Below, in pieces: positions 42,233 through 52,196 of a DNA stretch of 64,000 nucleotides. Under the pieces are notes generated by a model. It was not told the DNA's origin and ran no database searches. It saw nothing but the letters and a program-made list of their open reading frames with translations. The stretch is from CACIAM-69d sp001698445 (GTDB taxonomy: Bacteria; Cyanobacteriota; Cyanobacteriia; CACIAM-69d): assembly GCF_043235035.1 (NCBI RefSeq), contig NZ_JAZAQF010000006.1, forward strand, positions 62,001 through 126,000. The letters run 5' to 3'. Made by a program: the position numbers and the translations under genes. How positions within the stretch are numbered: position 1 is the first letter of the stretch; the number at the start of each line of letters is the position of its first letter.

Positions 42233-44758
42233 ATGAACCCCGCATCTCCCCTGTCTTTGTCGGTTTTGTTGATGGTAATCGGGGCGCTGGCTGCTCCCGC
42301 TGGGGCTGAATCAGTGCCACCGGAGCCACTCGATCGATTCCGCAGCAACGCCCCCGCCACGTCGGTGGAGTCCTGGCTGGCCCAAGCCGATCGCCCGGCC
42401 ACCGTCACCCGCGTGGTAGTCACGCCCCTATCCGACGAGTTGGAAATTGCCCTGGAAACCCCAGCCGGTCAGTCGTTGCTGATTGATGCGAACCAATTTC
42501 GGGCCGAGGGTAACCAACTGATCGCCGAGATTAGCAACGCCAGCTTGGCGCTACCGGAGGGCGCGGAGTTCACCCAAGCCGACCCCACTGCTGAAGTGGC
42601 CTCGGTGCGGGTTTGGCAGATCGCGCCCGATCGAATCCAAGTGGTGGTGACGGGTCGTAACGGCTTGCCCACCCAGGACGTGACCTTGGCCACGGGCGAC
42701 TTGGCCTACAGCCTGAACGTGGATGCTGATGTGCCCGAAGAAGAATTGGTGGTGACGGGGCAGGGATCGCCCAGCTACCGAGTTCCCAACGCCTCCAGCG
42801 CCACCGGCACAGACACCCCAATTTTGGAAACGCCTTTCTCGGTGCAGGTGATTCCCCAAGCCGTCCTGCGCGATCAGCAGGTGATCCGAATCGAAGATGC
42901 CCTGGCCAACGTCAGCGGTGTAACCTACGCCGGCAGTAGCGGCAGCCGGGAAGCTGCTTTCAGCCTGCGGGGATTTGGAACTGGTTCCTTCTCCGGCGGG
43001 GGGCCTGTGTTACGCGATGGGTATCGGGTCTATGGAGGATTTCAGCCCGTCCCGGAACTGGCTAACCTCGAACAAATTGAAGTACTGAAAGGCCCTTCTT
43101 CAATTCTGTATGGGCAAATTGAGCCAGGCGGCATTATTAACCTGGTTTCTAAGCAACCCCTAGCTGAACCCTTTTATGAAGTTGAACTTCAGGGTGGCAG
43201 CCATGAGCTAGTGCGTCCTCGAATCGATTTTGGTGGCCCCCTAACAGAGGATGGCAGCCTGCGTTATCGCCTGAATGCCCTCTATCAACATGAGTCTCCA
43301 TTTCGGGATTTCGACACAGATACCAATCGATTTTCGATCGCTCCCGTGATTGCTTGGAAAATCGATGACCGGACTGATCTTTCGTTTAATTTGGAATACC
43401 TTCACCAAAAAAGTCCAGCGGATTTCGGACTTTCACGGTTTGAGGATGGGGTTGCACCTGTTTCTCGCGAATTTGTGATTAATAATCCAGATGACACCGT
43501 AACCACGGAATATCTCAGCACTGGCTACCAGTTTGAACACCGGTTTAGTGACAACTGGAAAATTCGCAATGGCTTCCGCTACATCAACTACACCTATGAC
43601 TACAGCGTGCTTGCTCTGCCGATTGGTGTTAACGGGGCAGAAATCACGCGCTTCTATGCCGATCAAGATGCAGAAGATCGATCCTATACAACTCAAACGA
43701 GTATTGTTGGGGATTTCAAAACTGGTTCCCTAGAGCACCAAGCTACGATTGGGTTTGATTTGAACTACAGCGAGTTCAAAATCGACACACTTTTTGACAC
43801 AGCCAATCCTTTAACACTCAATATTTTTGATCCGGATTATGACATCTTGCCCAAGCCTGATCGCTCGGACTTGCCACCTTTTCAAGATGATGTCACAACT
43901 GCCACTCGTTTAGGGGTTTACTTGCAGGATCGCATCAAGCTAACCAATAACTTGATGATCATTGCTGGATTGCGCTACGACACAATTGATAGCGAAACTG
44001 ATCGAAAGCTGGCTGATGAAAGCAGCAGTTTCAGTGCTGATGCCTGGACACCCCGTTTAGGCATTTTGTACCAGCCGATGCCTGAAGTGGCGCTCTTTGC
44101 AAACTATTCCCAATCCTTTAGCCCTACCTCTGCCACTGATGCGGGTGGTTCAGTTCTCCAGCCAGAAGAAGGTGAAGGTTTTGAAGTGGGCGTGAAGGCA
44201 GAACTGTTTGATCGTCGTCTGCTTGCAACGCTGACTTACTTTGATATCACCAAACAAAATATTGCTGTTACAGACCCTACTAATCCCCTCTTTTCGGTTG
44301 CGGTGGGCGAACAGCGAAATCGTGGTATTGAGTTCGATTTAGCCGGTGAGCTGTTGCCCGGTTGGAAAATCTTGGGTTCCTATGCCTACATTGATGGCGA
44401 AATCACTGAAGACACTGATGAATCGTTGATTGGCAATCGACCCATCGCTACCCCGGAACATCGGGCAAGCCTTTGGACAACCTACGAAATTCAGTCCGGC
44501 TCTCTCAAAGGGTTAGGCTTTGGCGTGGGGTTTGAATATGCAGGCGATCGCTATGGCAACCCAGAAAACAGCTTTAGCATTGGTGATTATTTCATTGGCA
44601 ATGCAGCCATTTTTTATCAACGAGATAATTATCGCTTTGCCCTGAATTTCCGAAACTTCACCGACGAAGACTATATCAGATCGGCCGGTGGTGGTAACAC
44701 TTCAATCACGCCGGGAACGCCTTTTACGGTCACAGGATCAGCTTCAATTCGGTTCTAA
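42233..44758 (+). CDS. TonB-dependent siderophore receptor 1 with AMIN domain
   Basis: Outer-membrane receptor of 841 residues, first of three tandem paralogues. A signal peptide (~1-25, AGA cleavage region) is followed by an AMIN domain (~57-150; VTRVVVTPLSDELEIALETPAGQ...), a TonB-box-like EEELVVTGQ (~169-177) and a plug domain (ETPFSVQVIPQAVLRDQQ..., LEQIEVLKGPSSILYGQIEPGGIINLVSKQP). A 22-stranded-type barrel ends in FTVTGSASIRF with the terminal Phe expected for outer-membrane insertion. The family imports ferric siderophores; the ligand is unknown. ATG at 42233 has TTAGGAAA upstream. Its leader differs from those of copies 2 and 3. Confidence 0.93.
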   Translation: MNPASPLSLSVLLMVIGALAAPAGAESVPPEPLDRFRSNAPATSVESWLAQADRPATVTRVVVTPLSDELEIALETPAGQSLLIDANQFRAEGNQLIAEISNASLALPEGAEFTQADPTAEVASVRVWQIAPDRIQVVVTGRNGLPTQDVTLATGDLAYSLNVDADVPEEELVVTGQGSPSYRVPNASSATGTDTPILETPFSVQVIPQAVLRDQQVIRIEDALANVSGVTYAGSSGSREAAFSLRGFGTGSFSGGGPVLRDGYRVYGGFQPVPELANLEQIEVLKGPSSILYGQIEPGGIINLVSKQPLAEPFYEVELQGGSHELVRPRIDFGGPLTEDGSLRYRLNALYQHESPFRDFDTDTNRFSIAPVIAWKIDDRTDLSFNLEYLHQKSPADFGLSRFEDGVAPVSREFVINNPDDTVTTEYLSTGYQFEHRFSDNWKIRNGFRYINYTYDYSVLALPIGVNGAEITRFYADQDAEDRSYTTQTSIVGDFKTGSLEHQATIGFDLNYSEFKIDTLFDTANPLTLNIFDPDYDILPKPDRSDLPPFQDDVTTATRLGVYLQDRIKLTNNLMIIAGLRYDTIDSETDRKLADESSSFSADAWTPRLGILYQPMPEVALFANYSQSFSPTSATDAGGSVLQPEEGEGFEVGVKAELFDRRLLATLTYFDITKQNIAVTDPTNPLFSVAVGEQRNRGIEFDLAGELLPGWKILGSYAYIDGEITEDTDESLIGNRPIATPEHRASLWTTYEIQSGSLKGLGFGVGFEYAGDRYGNPENSFSIGDYFIGNAAIFYQRDNYRFALNFRNFTDEDYIRSAGGGNTSITPGTPFTVTGSASIRF

Positions 44759-44759
44759 A

Positions 44760-44871
44760 TCATGTGAGAAATTACTTCAACCATTGTGTTGAAATAACTC
44801 TCTGTTTGATTGAGGCCAATTTGCAAAAAATCACCCTTAATTCCTGATTGAATTCCCTTAGCAAACGTCCC
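44760..44871 (+). repeat. Duplicated leader, copy a
   Basis: The 112-base gap before receptor 2 is about 90% identical by eye to the gap before receptor 3 (47397-47507). Both contain GTGTTGAAATAACTCTCTG and end in AACGTCCC before ATG. It shows that the duplication unit included the intergenic leader. Confidence 0.85.
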
Positions 44872-47394
44872 ATGAACTCTGCATCTCCTCTGTCTTTGTC
44901 GGTTTTGTTGGTAGCGATCGGGGCGCTGGCTGCTCCCGCCGGGGCTGAACCAGTGCCGCTGGAGCCGCTCGATCGATTCCGCAGCAACGCTCCCGCCACT
45001 TCGGTGGAGTCCTGGCTGGCCCAAGCCGATCGCCCGGCCACTGTCACCCGGGTGGTGGTCACGCCCCTGCCCGACGAGCTGGAAATTGCCTTGGAAACCC
45101 CAGCCGGTCAGTCCTTGTTGATTGATGCGAACCAGTTCCGAGCCGAGGGCAACCAACTGATCGCCGAAATCAGCAACGCCAGCTTGGCGCTACCGGAGGG
45201 CGCGGAGTTCACCCAAGCCGATCCCACCGCTGAAGTGGCTGCGGTGCGGGTTTGGCAGATTGCGCCCGATCGAATCCAAGTGGTGGTGACGGGTCGTAAC
45301 GGCTTGCCCACCCAGGACGTGACCTTGGCCACGGGTGACCTGGCCTACAGCCTGAACGTGGATGCTGATGTGCCCGAAGAAGAATTGGTGGTGACGGGGC
45401 AGGGATTGCCCAGTTACCGAGTTCCCAACGCCTCCAGCGCCACCGGCACAGACACCCCAATTTTGGAAACGCCTTTCTCGGTGCAGGTGATTCCCCAAGC
45501 GGTTCTGCGCGATCAGCAAGTGATCAACATCGAAGACGCGTTGAACAATGTGAGTGGCGTGGCTTTTGCCGGGAGTAATGGCAGCCGGGAAGCCAGTTTC
45601 AGCATTCGCGGATTCGGCAATCAATTTTCCACTGGGGCCCCGGTGTTGCGAGATGGGTATCGCATGTATGGGGGCTTTCAAGCCATTCCGGAAGTTGCCA
45701 ACCTGGAACAAATTGAAGTGTTGAAGGGACCGTCTTCAATTCTGTATGGACAAATTGAACCGGGCGGCATCATTAACCTGGTTTCCAAGCAACCGCTTGA
45801 TCAACCTTTTTATGAAGCAGAATTCCAGGCTGGTAGTGATGCTTTAGTGCGCCCCCGCATTGATTTCAGCGGACCCTTAACCAGTGATGGCAGTCTGCGC
45901 TATCGACTGAATGCTCTTTATCAACATCAATCACCTTTTCGGGACTTTGACACTGATATTAATCGATTCGCGATCGCGCCGGTTTTAGCTTGGCGAATCA
46001 GCGATCAGACTGACTTATCTTTCAATCTGGAATATATCCACCAAAAGGGGCCAGCAGACTTTGGCATTAGCCGCTTTGGGGATGGTGTTGCTCCCGTTTC
46101 TCGGGAATTTGTGATCAATAATCCCGATGATTCAATTACTACTGAATACTTGAATACCGGTTATCAATTTGAGCACCGCTTTAGTGACAATTGGAAAATT
46201 CGCAATGGTTTCCGCTACATCAACTACACCTATGACTACAGTGTTATCGCCTTGCCGATCATCGTGAATGATGCGGAGATCACTCGCTTTTATGCTGATC
46301 AAGATGGGGATGACCGCTCTTATACCGCGCAAACTAGTGTCATTGGAAACTTCAAGACTGGTTCCCTAGAACACCAAGCAACAATCGGTCTCGATCTCAA
46401 CTATAGCGAGTTCGCGATCGAGACTTTGTTTGATACGGCTAATCCGAGCACGATCAACATTTTCAATCCGGAATATGAGCAAGTGCCCAAGCCCGATCGC
46501 TCGGATTTGCCGCTCTTTCAAGATGATGTCACAACCACCACTCGCCTAGGAATTTACCTGCAAGATCAGATCAAGCTAACCAATAACTTGATGATTATTG
46601 CCGGGTTGCGCTACGACACGATCGATAGCAAAACCGATCAAAAATTGACCGATGAAAGCAGCAGTTTCAACGCGGATGCTTGGACACCACGCTTCGGGAT
46701 TTTATATCAGCCAATTCCTGAATTAGCCCTCTTTGCTAGCTATTCCCAGTCCTTTCGTCCCACGACGGCCACCAGTTCCAGTGGTGCAATTTTGCCCCCG
46801 GAAGAGGGCGAAGGATTTGAAGTGGGTGTGAAGGCTGAATTGTTCGATCGCCGCCTGCTTGCTACCCTCACTTACTTCGACATTGCCAAGCAAAACGTTG
46901 CGGTTTCAGATCCCGAAAATCCCCTCTTTTCTGTTGCTTCCGGTGAACAACGCAACCGAGGAATTGAGCTGGATCTGATCGGGGAACCATTACCCGGCTG
47001 GAAAATTTTGGGTTCCTATGCCTACATTGATGGCGAAGTTACTGAAGATACCAATGAGGCCTTAATTGGTAATCGGCCGGCTGGTTTGGCAAAGCATAAA
47101 GCTACTCTCTGGACAAGCTATGAAATTCAGTCCGGTTCCTTCAAAGGATTGGGCTTTGGGGTGGGCTTTGAATATGCGAGTGATCGCTATGGAAACCTAG
47201 CTAATGACTATCGATTGGGTGACTATCTGATTGGCAATGCAGCCATTTTCTACCAGAAAAATAACTATCGCTTTGCTTTGAATTTCCGAAATTTCACCGA
47301 TGAAAACTATATCAAAGGAGCCACTGGAAATGAGGGCGGTATTGAAGTGGGTTCACCCTTCACGGTCACAGGATCAGCTTCAATTCGGTTCTAA
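44872..47394 (+). CDS. TonB-dependent siderophore receptor 2 with AMIN domain
   Basis: Paralogue of 840 residues. Domain order is as in receptor 1. The first ~215 residues (signal, AMIN, TonB box, start of plug) are almost identical at both protein and DNA level, with changes such as SVPPE to PVPLE and ASVRV to AAVRV. Differences increase from the second half of the plug onwards, although long barrel stretches (ELFDRRLLATLTYFDI, LPGWKILGSYAYIDGE) remain shared. ATG at 44872 (MNSASPLS) is preferred to an upstream TTG at 44848. It probably recognises a related but different ferric chelate. Confidence 0.93.
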   Translation: MNSASPLSLSVLLVAIGALAAPAGAEPVPLEPLDRFRSNAPATSVESWLAQADRPATVTRVVVTPLPDELEIALETPAGQSLLIDANQFRAEGNQLIAEISNASLALPEGAEFTQADPTAEVAAVRVWQIAPDRIQVVVTGRNGLPTQDVTLATGDLAYSLNVDADVPEEELVVTGQGLPSYRVPNASSATGTDTPILETPFSVQVIPQAVLRDQQVINIEDALNNVSGVAFAGSNGSREASFSIRGFGNQFSTGAPVLRDGYRMYGGFQAIPEVANLEQIEVLKGPSSILYGQIEPGGIINLVSKQPLDQPFYEAEFQAGSDALVRPRIDFSGPLTSDGSLRYRLNALYQHQSPFRDFDTDINRFAIAPVLAWRISDQTDLSFNLEYIHQKGPADFGISRFGDGVAPVSREFVINNPDDSITTEYLNTGYQFEHRFSDNWKIRNGFRYINYTYDYSVIALPIIVNDAEITRFYADQDGDDRSYTAQTSVIGNFKTGSLEHQATIGLDLNYSEFAIETLFDTANPSTINIFNPEYEQVPKPDRSDLPLFQDDVTTTTRLGIYLQDQIKLTNNLMIIAGLRYDTIDSKTDQKLTDESSSFNADAWTPRFGILYQPIPELALFASYSQSFRPTTATSSSGAILPPEEGEGFEVGVKAELFDRRLLATLTYFDIAKQNVAVSDPENPLFSVASGEQRNRGIELDLIGEPLPGWKILGSYAYIDGEVTEDTNEALIGNRPAGLAKHKATLWTSYEIQSGSFKGLGFGVGFEYASDRYGNLANDYRLGDYLIGNAAIFYQKNNYRFALNFRNFTDENYIKGATGNEGGIEVGSPFTVTGSASIRF

Positions 47395-47396
47395 AT

Positions 47397-47507
47397 CATG
47401 TGGGAAATTACTTCAATCATTGTGTTGAAATAACTCTCTGCTTGATTGAGGTCAATTTGCAAACAATCACCCTTAATTGCTAATTGGATTCCTTTAGGAA
47501 ACGTCCC
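47397..47507 (+). repeat. Duplicated leader, copy b
   Basis: Second copy of the ~112-base leader seen at 44760-44871, directly before receptor 3. The differences are scattered single-base changes. Confidence 0.85.
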
Positions 47508-50033
47508 ATGAACTCTGCATCTCCCCTGTCTTTGTCGGTTTTGTTGGTGGCGATCGGGGCGCTGGCTGCTCCCGCTGGGGCTGAATCAGTGCCACCGGAG
47601 CCACTCGATCGATTCCGCAGCAACGCCCCCGCCACGTCGGTGGAGTCCTGGCTGGCCCAAGCCGATCGCCCGGCCACTGTCACCCGCGTGGTGGTCACGC
47701 CCCTGCCCGACGAGCTGGAAATTGCCCTGGAAACCCCGGCCGGTCAGTCCTTGTTGATTGATGCGAACCAATTTCGCGCTGAGGGAAATCAACTGATCGC
47801 CGAGATCAGCAATGCCAGCTTGGCGCTACCGGAGGGGGCAGAGTTCACCCAAGCCGACCCCACCGCTGAAGTGGCCTCGGTGCGGGTTTGGCAGATTGCG
47901 CCCGATCGAATCCAAGTGGTGGTCACGGGTCGCAACGGCTTGCCCACCCAGGACGTGACCTTGGCCACGGGTGACTTGGCCTACAGCCTGAACGTGGATG
48001 CTGATGTGCCCGAAGAAGAATTGGTGGTGACGGGGCAGCGATCGCCCAGTTACCGAGTTCCCAACGCCTCCAGCGCCACCGGCACAGATACGCCGATTCT
48101 GGAAACGCCTTTCTCAGTGCAGGTGATTCCCCAAGCCGTCCTGCGCGATCAGCAGGTGATCAACGTTGAAGACGCGCTCACCAATGTCAGTGGCGTGTCC
48201 TATGCCGGGAGCAACAGCGGTCGGGAAGCGACGGTGAGCATTCGCGGATTTGGTAACCAATATCCCGCCACCGTATCGATTTTGCGCGACGGCTATCGGC
48301 TTTATGGTTCTTTTCAAGCCATTCCTGAAGTAGCCAATCTTGAACAAATTGAAGTGTTGAAGGGGCCCGCTTCGATTTTGTATGGGCAAATTGAACCGGG
48401 CGGCATTATCAACCTGGTATCCAAACAACCCCTAGCTGAGCCTTTTTACGAAGTTGAGCTGCAAGGCGGTACTAATGAGTTGGTGCGTCCTCGGATTGAC
48501 TTTGGGGGGCCTCTGACTGCGGATGGCAGCTTGCGCTATCGACTGAATAGCGTTTATCAGCACCAAGCACCTTTTCGGGACTTTGAAACTGATACCAATC
48601 GCTTTTCGATCGCGCCTGCTCTGGCTTGGAAGATCAGCGACCAAACGGATTTATCGCTCAACCTTGAATACATTCACCAAAAAGGGCCATCAGACTTTGG
48701 ACTGAGCCGATTTGAAGATGGGGTTGCGCCAGTCGATCGCGAGTTGATTATTACGGATCCCGAGGACTCGATTACAACAGACTATTTCAGCACCGGTTAT
48801 CAATTCGAGCATCGTTTTAGCGATAACTGGAAAATTCGCAACGGCTTCCGCTACATCAGCTATGACTATGACTACAGCGTGGTGGCGCTGCCGCTGACTG
48901 CCAACGGCCCCAGGGTCACTCGCTTCTATGCTGACCAAGATGGTGAGGATAAATCCTACACCTTACAAACCAGTCTTGTGGGTAATTTCAAAACAGGATC
49001 AATCGCCCACCAAGCCACCATTGGTCTTGATCTAAATCATAGCGAGTCACGAATTGCAACGGTTTTTGATCGCTCAAAACCGTCAATCATCAACATTTTT
49101 GACCGCAATTATGATGCGGTGGTTCGTCCCGATCGATCCTCATTGCCACCGTTCAATGATGACCTGACCACGGCCAATCGTCTCGGATTTTATCTTCAAG
49201 ACCAGATTAACCTCACCGATAATCTGATCGTGGTGGCTGGTCTGCGCTATGACACGATCGGCATTGAAACAGAAGATCAATTGGGTCGCCGAGAGGGCAA
49301 CAATACCGAACTCAGCTCTTGGACACCTCGCCTCGGAATTCTGTATCGCCCCATTCCCGAACTATCACTATTTGCCAACTATTCGCAGTCATTTCGCCCC
49401 ACAACTTCGACCGGTGCGGATGGTTCAATCTTGAAGCCTGAAGAAGGTGAAGGATTTGAAGTGGGCGTGAAGGCTGAATTGTTCGATCGCCGCCTCCTGG
49501 CTACCCTCACCTACTTTGACATCACCAAGCAAAATGTGCCGGTGACTGATCCTGATAATCTCCTCTTTTCGGTTTCTTCAGGAGAGCAACGCAATCGCGG
49601 CCTTGAATTTGACTTGATTGGTGAACTGTTGCCCGGCTGGAAGATTTTGGGATCCTACGCCTATATCGACAGCGAAGTGACTGAGGATACCAACGAGTCT
49701 TTGATTGGGAATCGGCTGTATGGCATTCCTGAGCACAAAGCCACCCTTTGGACAACCTATGAAATTCAGTCTGGTTCTCTCAAGGGATTGGGCTTTGGGG
49801 TGGGTTTTGAATATGCGAGCGATCGCTACGGCAACCTCGCCAACGACTACAAAATTGGGGACTATTTCATCGGCAATGCTGCCATTTTCTATCAGCGAGA
49901 TAATTATCGTTTCGCCTTGAATTTCCGGAATTTCACCGATGAAACCTACATCAAATCCACGGTAGGCAGCAATACCGGTCTAGAAGTGGGCACACCTTTC
50001 ACGGTCACTGGATCGGCTTCCATTCGGTTCTAG
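47508..50033 (+). CDS. TonB-dependent siderophore receptor 3 with AMIN domain
   Basis: Third paralogue, 841 residues. The N-terminal ~215 residues are nearly identical to receptors 1 and 2 (one visible change is GQRSPSYR at the TonB-box junction). The plug apex and several extracellular-loop regions are the most different, for example NIFDRNYDAVVRPDRSSLPPFNDDLTTANRLGF and QLGRREGNNTELSSW. The terminal GSASIRF is retained. ATG at 47508 has TAGGAAA upstream. Together with copies 1 and 2 it forms a receptor array energised by the adjacent TonB system. Confidence 0.93.
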   Translation: MNSASPLSLSVLLVAIGALAAPAGAESVPPEPLDRFRSNAPATSVESWLAQADRPATVTRVVVTPLPDELEIALETPAGQSLLIDANQFRAEGNQLIAEISNASLALPEGAEFTQADPTAEVASVRVWQIAPDRIQVVVTGRNGLPTQDVTLATGDLAYSLNVDADVPEEELVVTGQRSPSYRVPNASSATGTDTPILETPFSVQVIPQAVLRDQQVINVEDALTNVSGVSYAGSNSGREATVSIRGFGNQYPATVSILRDGYRLYGSFQAIPEVANLEQIEVLKGPASILYGQIEPGGIINLVSKQPLAEPFYEVELQGGTNELVRPRIDFGGPLTADGSLRYRLNSVYQHQAPFRDFETDTNRFSIAPALAWKISDQTDLSLNLEYIHQKGPSDFGLSRFEDGVAPVDRELIITDPEDSITTDYFSTGYQFEHRFSDNWKIRNGFRYISYDYDYSVVALPLTANGPRVTRFYADQDGEDKSYTLQTSLVGNFKTGSIAHQATIGLDLNHSESRIATVFDRSKPSIINIFDRNYDAVVRPDRSSLPPFNDDLTTANRLGFYLQDQINLTDNLIVVAGLRYDTIGIETEDQLGRREGNNTELSSWTPRLGILYRPIPELSLFANYSQSFRPTTSTGADGSILKPEEGEGFEVGVKAELFDRRLLATLTYFDITKQNVPVTDPDNLLFSVSSGEQRNRGLEFDLIGELLPGWKILGSYAYIDSEVTEDTNESLIGNRLYGIPEHKATLWTTYEIQSGSLKGLGFGVGFEYASDRYGNLANDYKIGDYFIGNAAIFYQRDNYRFALNFRNFTDETYIKSTVGSNTGLEVGTPFTVTGSASIRF

Positions 50034-50148
50034 TTTTGGGTCTCAACTTTGGGGTTGATTGCGGTTTTGCCATCGCCCCTTTGCCAGTCAGCATCCATGC
50101 TTGAACCCGCATTTCAACCACGACTCAAAACGTTCTTTAAACCCAACC

Positions 50149-50898
50149 ATGATCATGCATAAAACCTACGCGATCGCCCTGCTGAGTCTGAGTTTGATCA
50201 CCGCTTGCCAATCAGGATCAACTAACCAATCCACGGTCAGCAATAACGCACCAGAAACCACCCCCAGCAGCAGCCCGATCGCCTCGGTTGAGCCGAGTGC
50301 CAAGCATTTTGATGAAGCCCTTTATGCGTTGGCCTATCCCGAAGTCAACGAACAAGTCAAAGCCGGGAAATTTGCTTCCCCACTCGCCCATTATCAAGCG
50401 GTTGGACAGTCTGGAAAAGATGCCAACGGCGAGGCGATCGCGGGCTTTTTTATGGGCACAGGCGGCAACGACACCATTTCTGGATTTGGCCATCACCCTC
50501 ATATCTCAGGAGTGGCGTTCGAGATTGTGGCTGACAAGGGCGGTGAGTTGCCCATTCGCCCCAAAACTTTGGGCCAAGGGGAGGTCGATCGCCTGGTGGG
50601 TCAACCCGGCTCCGAGGATGAATTTATTGTGGGCAGTTTGATCACCCCAGCTAATCCCAAGTCTGCGCCTTTCTATGTGGGTAAGGGGGATGCAGATTAC
50701 GCCCAAATTGATAATTTCAAACCCGGCGAGGACACGATTTTGCTGGCAGGGAAGCCGGAAGATTACAGTCTAAAATCCCAGGATAAAACCCTGCGCATTT
50801 CAACTAAAAGTGGCGATTTGGTGGCGATCGTGCAAGGGGTTGATCGCCTCACGGTGGGTGATGTTGTGGCCGATTACGGCATTTTCATCCTCAAGTAG
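50149..50898 (+). CDS. Lipoprotein with RTX-like and NPDV-type motifs
   Basis: Protein of 249 residues. The signal peptide has a lipobox (LITAC near residue 18) and is followed by a Ser/Thr linker. Next is a motif (FDEALYALAYPEV...AGKFASPLAHYQAVGQSGKDANG) resembling the FDE-x-YYL-x-NPDV repeat found in many secreted bacterial proteins. A GGNDTISGFG nonapeptide-like RTX calcium motif and a C-terminal IDNFKPGEDTILLAG...VGDVVADYGIFIL stretch resemble RTX-adjacent beta rolls. ATG at 50149 (or 50155) fits the signal peptide. The position between siderophore receptors and the PepSY gene suggests a surface or periplasmic accessory role. The exact function is unknown. Confidence 0.72.
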   Translation: MIMHKTYAIALLSLSLITACQSGSTNQSTVSNNAPETTPSSSPIASVEPSAKHFDEALYALAYPEVNEQVKAGKFASPLAHYQAVGQSGKDANGEAIAGFFMGTGGNDTISGFGHHPHISGVAFEIVADKGGELPIRPKTLGQGEVDRLVGQPGSEDEFIVGSLITPANPKSAPFYVGKGDADYAQIDNFKPGEDTILLAGKPEDYSLKSQDKTLRISTKSGDLVAIVQGVDRLTVGDVVADYGIFILK

Positions 50899-50943
50899 AT
50901 TTGCAAAATTGGTTTTTCAACCGGATTGGAATCCGAGAGGACT

Positions 50944-52074
50944 ATGCAAGCTCACCAGATTCGATCGATCCTGTTTCCGCTGCATCGCTACTTGGGCTTA
51001 GTTGTTGGGTTGATTCTGATCGTTGTGGGGGTGACGGGGAGCCTGTTGGTGTTTTCCCATGAGTTGCAAGATCGGCTGATTGTTGAAAAATTCGGCGCGA
51101 TCGCCCCCCAAGAAACCCTCGTCAGCATTGACCAAGTATCCAATGCTGCCCAAACCTTTGCTCAACAGTTATCGGGTTCCATGGTTGAGGGTATTTTGTT
51201 TCCTCAACATCCTGACCAGCCTTACCAAGTTCGTCTTTGGCAGAGCGATCAGCTCATTCAACTTTTTATTCATCCCTACAACGGAAAGGTGCTAGGAACC
51301 CTATCCGCACAAGATAACTGGATGAATTGGACTTTCCGGCTGCATTATCAGTTGTTGTCCGGCACAACGGGGCTGATTATTGTTGGCATTTCAGGGTTTT
51401 TTATGACCATTTTGGGGATTACTGGCATTGCACTTTGGCCCGGTTGGCGACGGTTGGCAGCGGGTTTCAAAATTAAGTGGAATGCGCACCCGAAGCGACT
51501 GAATTTTGATCTTCACAAGGTTGTGGGTATCGTTGCTGCTGTTTTTTTAGTGCTGACCGGATTCACGGGGTTTTGTTGGAATTTCTATGCCCAATCAACG
51601 GCGGTGATCAAAGCAATTACCTTCACCCCTGCGGAGCCGGTTTGGCAATCCAAGGTGTTGCCCAATCAAAAATCCTTGCCTTTGTCGGAACTGTTGGCGC
51701 GATCGAACCAAGCATTACCCGGAGCTGCCACAACGTTTATCGCACTGCCCAGAACGCCGGATGGGGTGGTGCGAATTGGCAAGCGCCAAACCCACGAACC
51801 CAGTTCCTACGGCCAGAGCAATGTGATTCTGGATGCTTACAGCGGTCAGGTGCTGCGGGCGAATGACAGTCGGCAGGCAGCGTTAGGCGATCGAATCTTG
51901 AACAGCTTCGGGCCGCTGCACTTTGGCACCTTTGGCGGTTTGTGGACACGCTGGCTCTATGTGTTGGTGGGCCTGTCCCCGATCGCCCTGTTTTGGACGG
52001 GTGCGAAGATGTGGCAACATCGCAAGCGATCGCCCGCCATGGCAACCCTCCCGAGCGATCACCCTAGCCCTTGA
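50944..52074 (+). CDS. PepSY-associated membrane protein (PiuB-like)
   Basis: Protein of 376 residues with four main membrane helices (~18-42, ~135-165, ~188-215, ~335-360). It has the PepSY_TM signature HRYLGLVVGLILIVVGVTGSLLVFSHEL, HYQLLSGTTGLIIVGISGFFMTILGITGIALWPGWRR and FDLHKVVGIVAAVFLVLTGFTGFCWNF. Histidines at helix ends suggest haem binding. Such proteins commonly accompany TonB-dependent iron receptors and may reduce ferric siderophores at the cytoplasmic membrane. ATG at 50944 has a GAGAGG site close by. It is the last gene of the iron locus on this strand, 45 bases after the RTX-like lipoprotein gene. Confidence 0.87.
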   Translation: MQAHQIRSILFPLHRYLGLVVGLILIVVGVTGSLLVFSHELQDRLIVEKFGAIAPQETLVSIDQVSNAAQTFAQQLSGSMVEGILFPQHPDQPYQVRLWQSDQLIQLFIHPYNGKVLGTLSAQDNWMNWTFRLHYQLLSGTTGLIIVGISGFFMTILGITGIALWPGWRRLAAGFKIKWNAHPKRLNFDLHKVVGIVAAVFLVLTGFTGFCWNFYAQSTAVIKAITFTPAEPVWQSKVLPNQKSLPLSELLARSNQALPGAATTFIALPRTPDGVVRIGKRQTHEPSSYGQSNVILDAYSGQVLRANDSRQAALGDRILNSFGPLHFGTFGGLWTRWLYVLVGLSPIALFWTGAKMWQHRKRSPAMATLPSDHPSP

Positions 52075-52196
52075 CCCCCATCCACCGCCCCGATCGCCCC
52101 CTTTGCAAAAGTTTTGTCCTAGAGAAGGGTTGCTTCCCGCCCAAGTTGGCGATAATGGGAAAACCATTGCTAACTCAGCGCAGGAGCCGCGCCCGC

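Noticed and set aside
44755..45156. Antisense ORFs opposite the receptor N-termini (also near 42139, 45190 and 47480)
   Set aside because: They recur only because the three receptors share DNA there. They have no independent features, and the receptor frames are certain.
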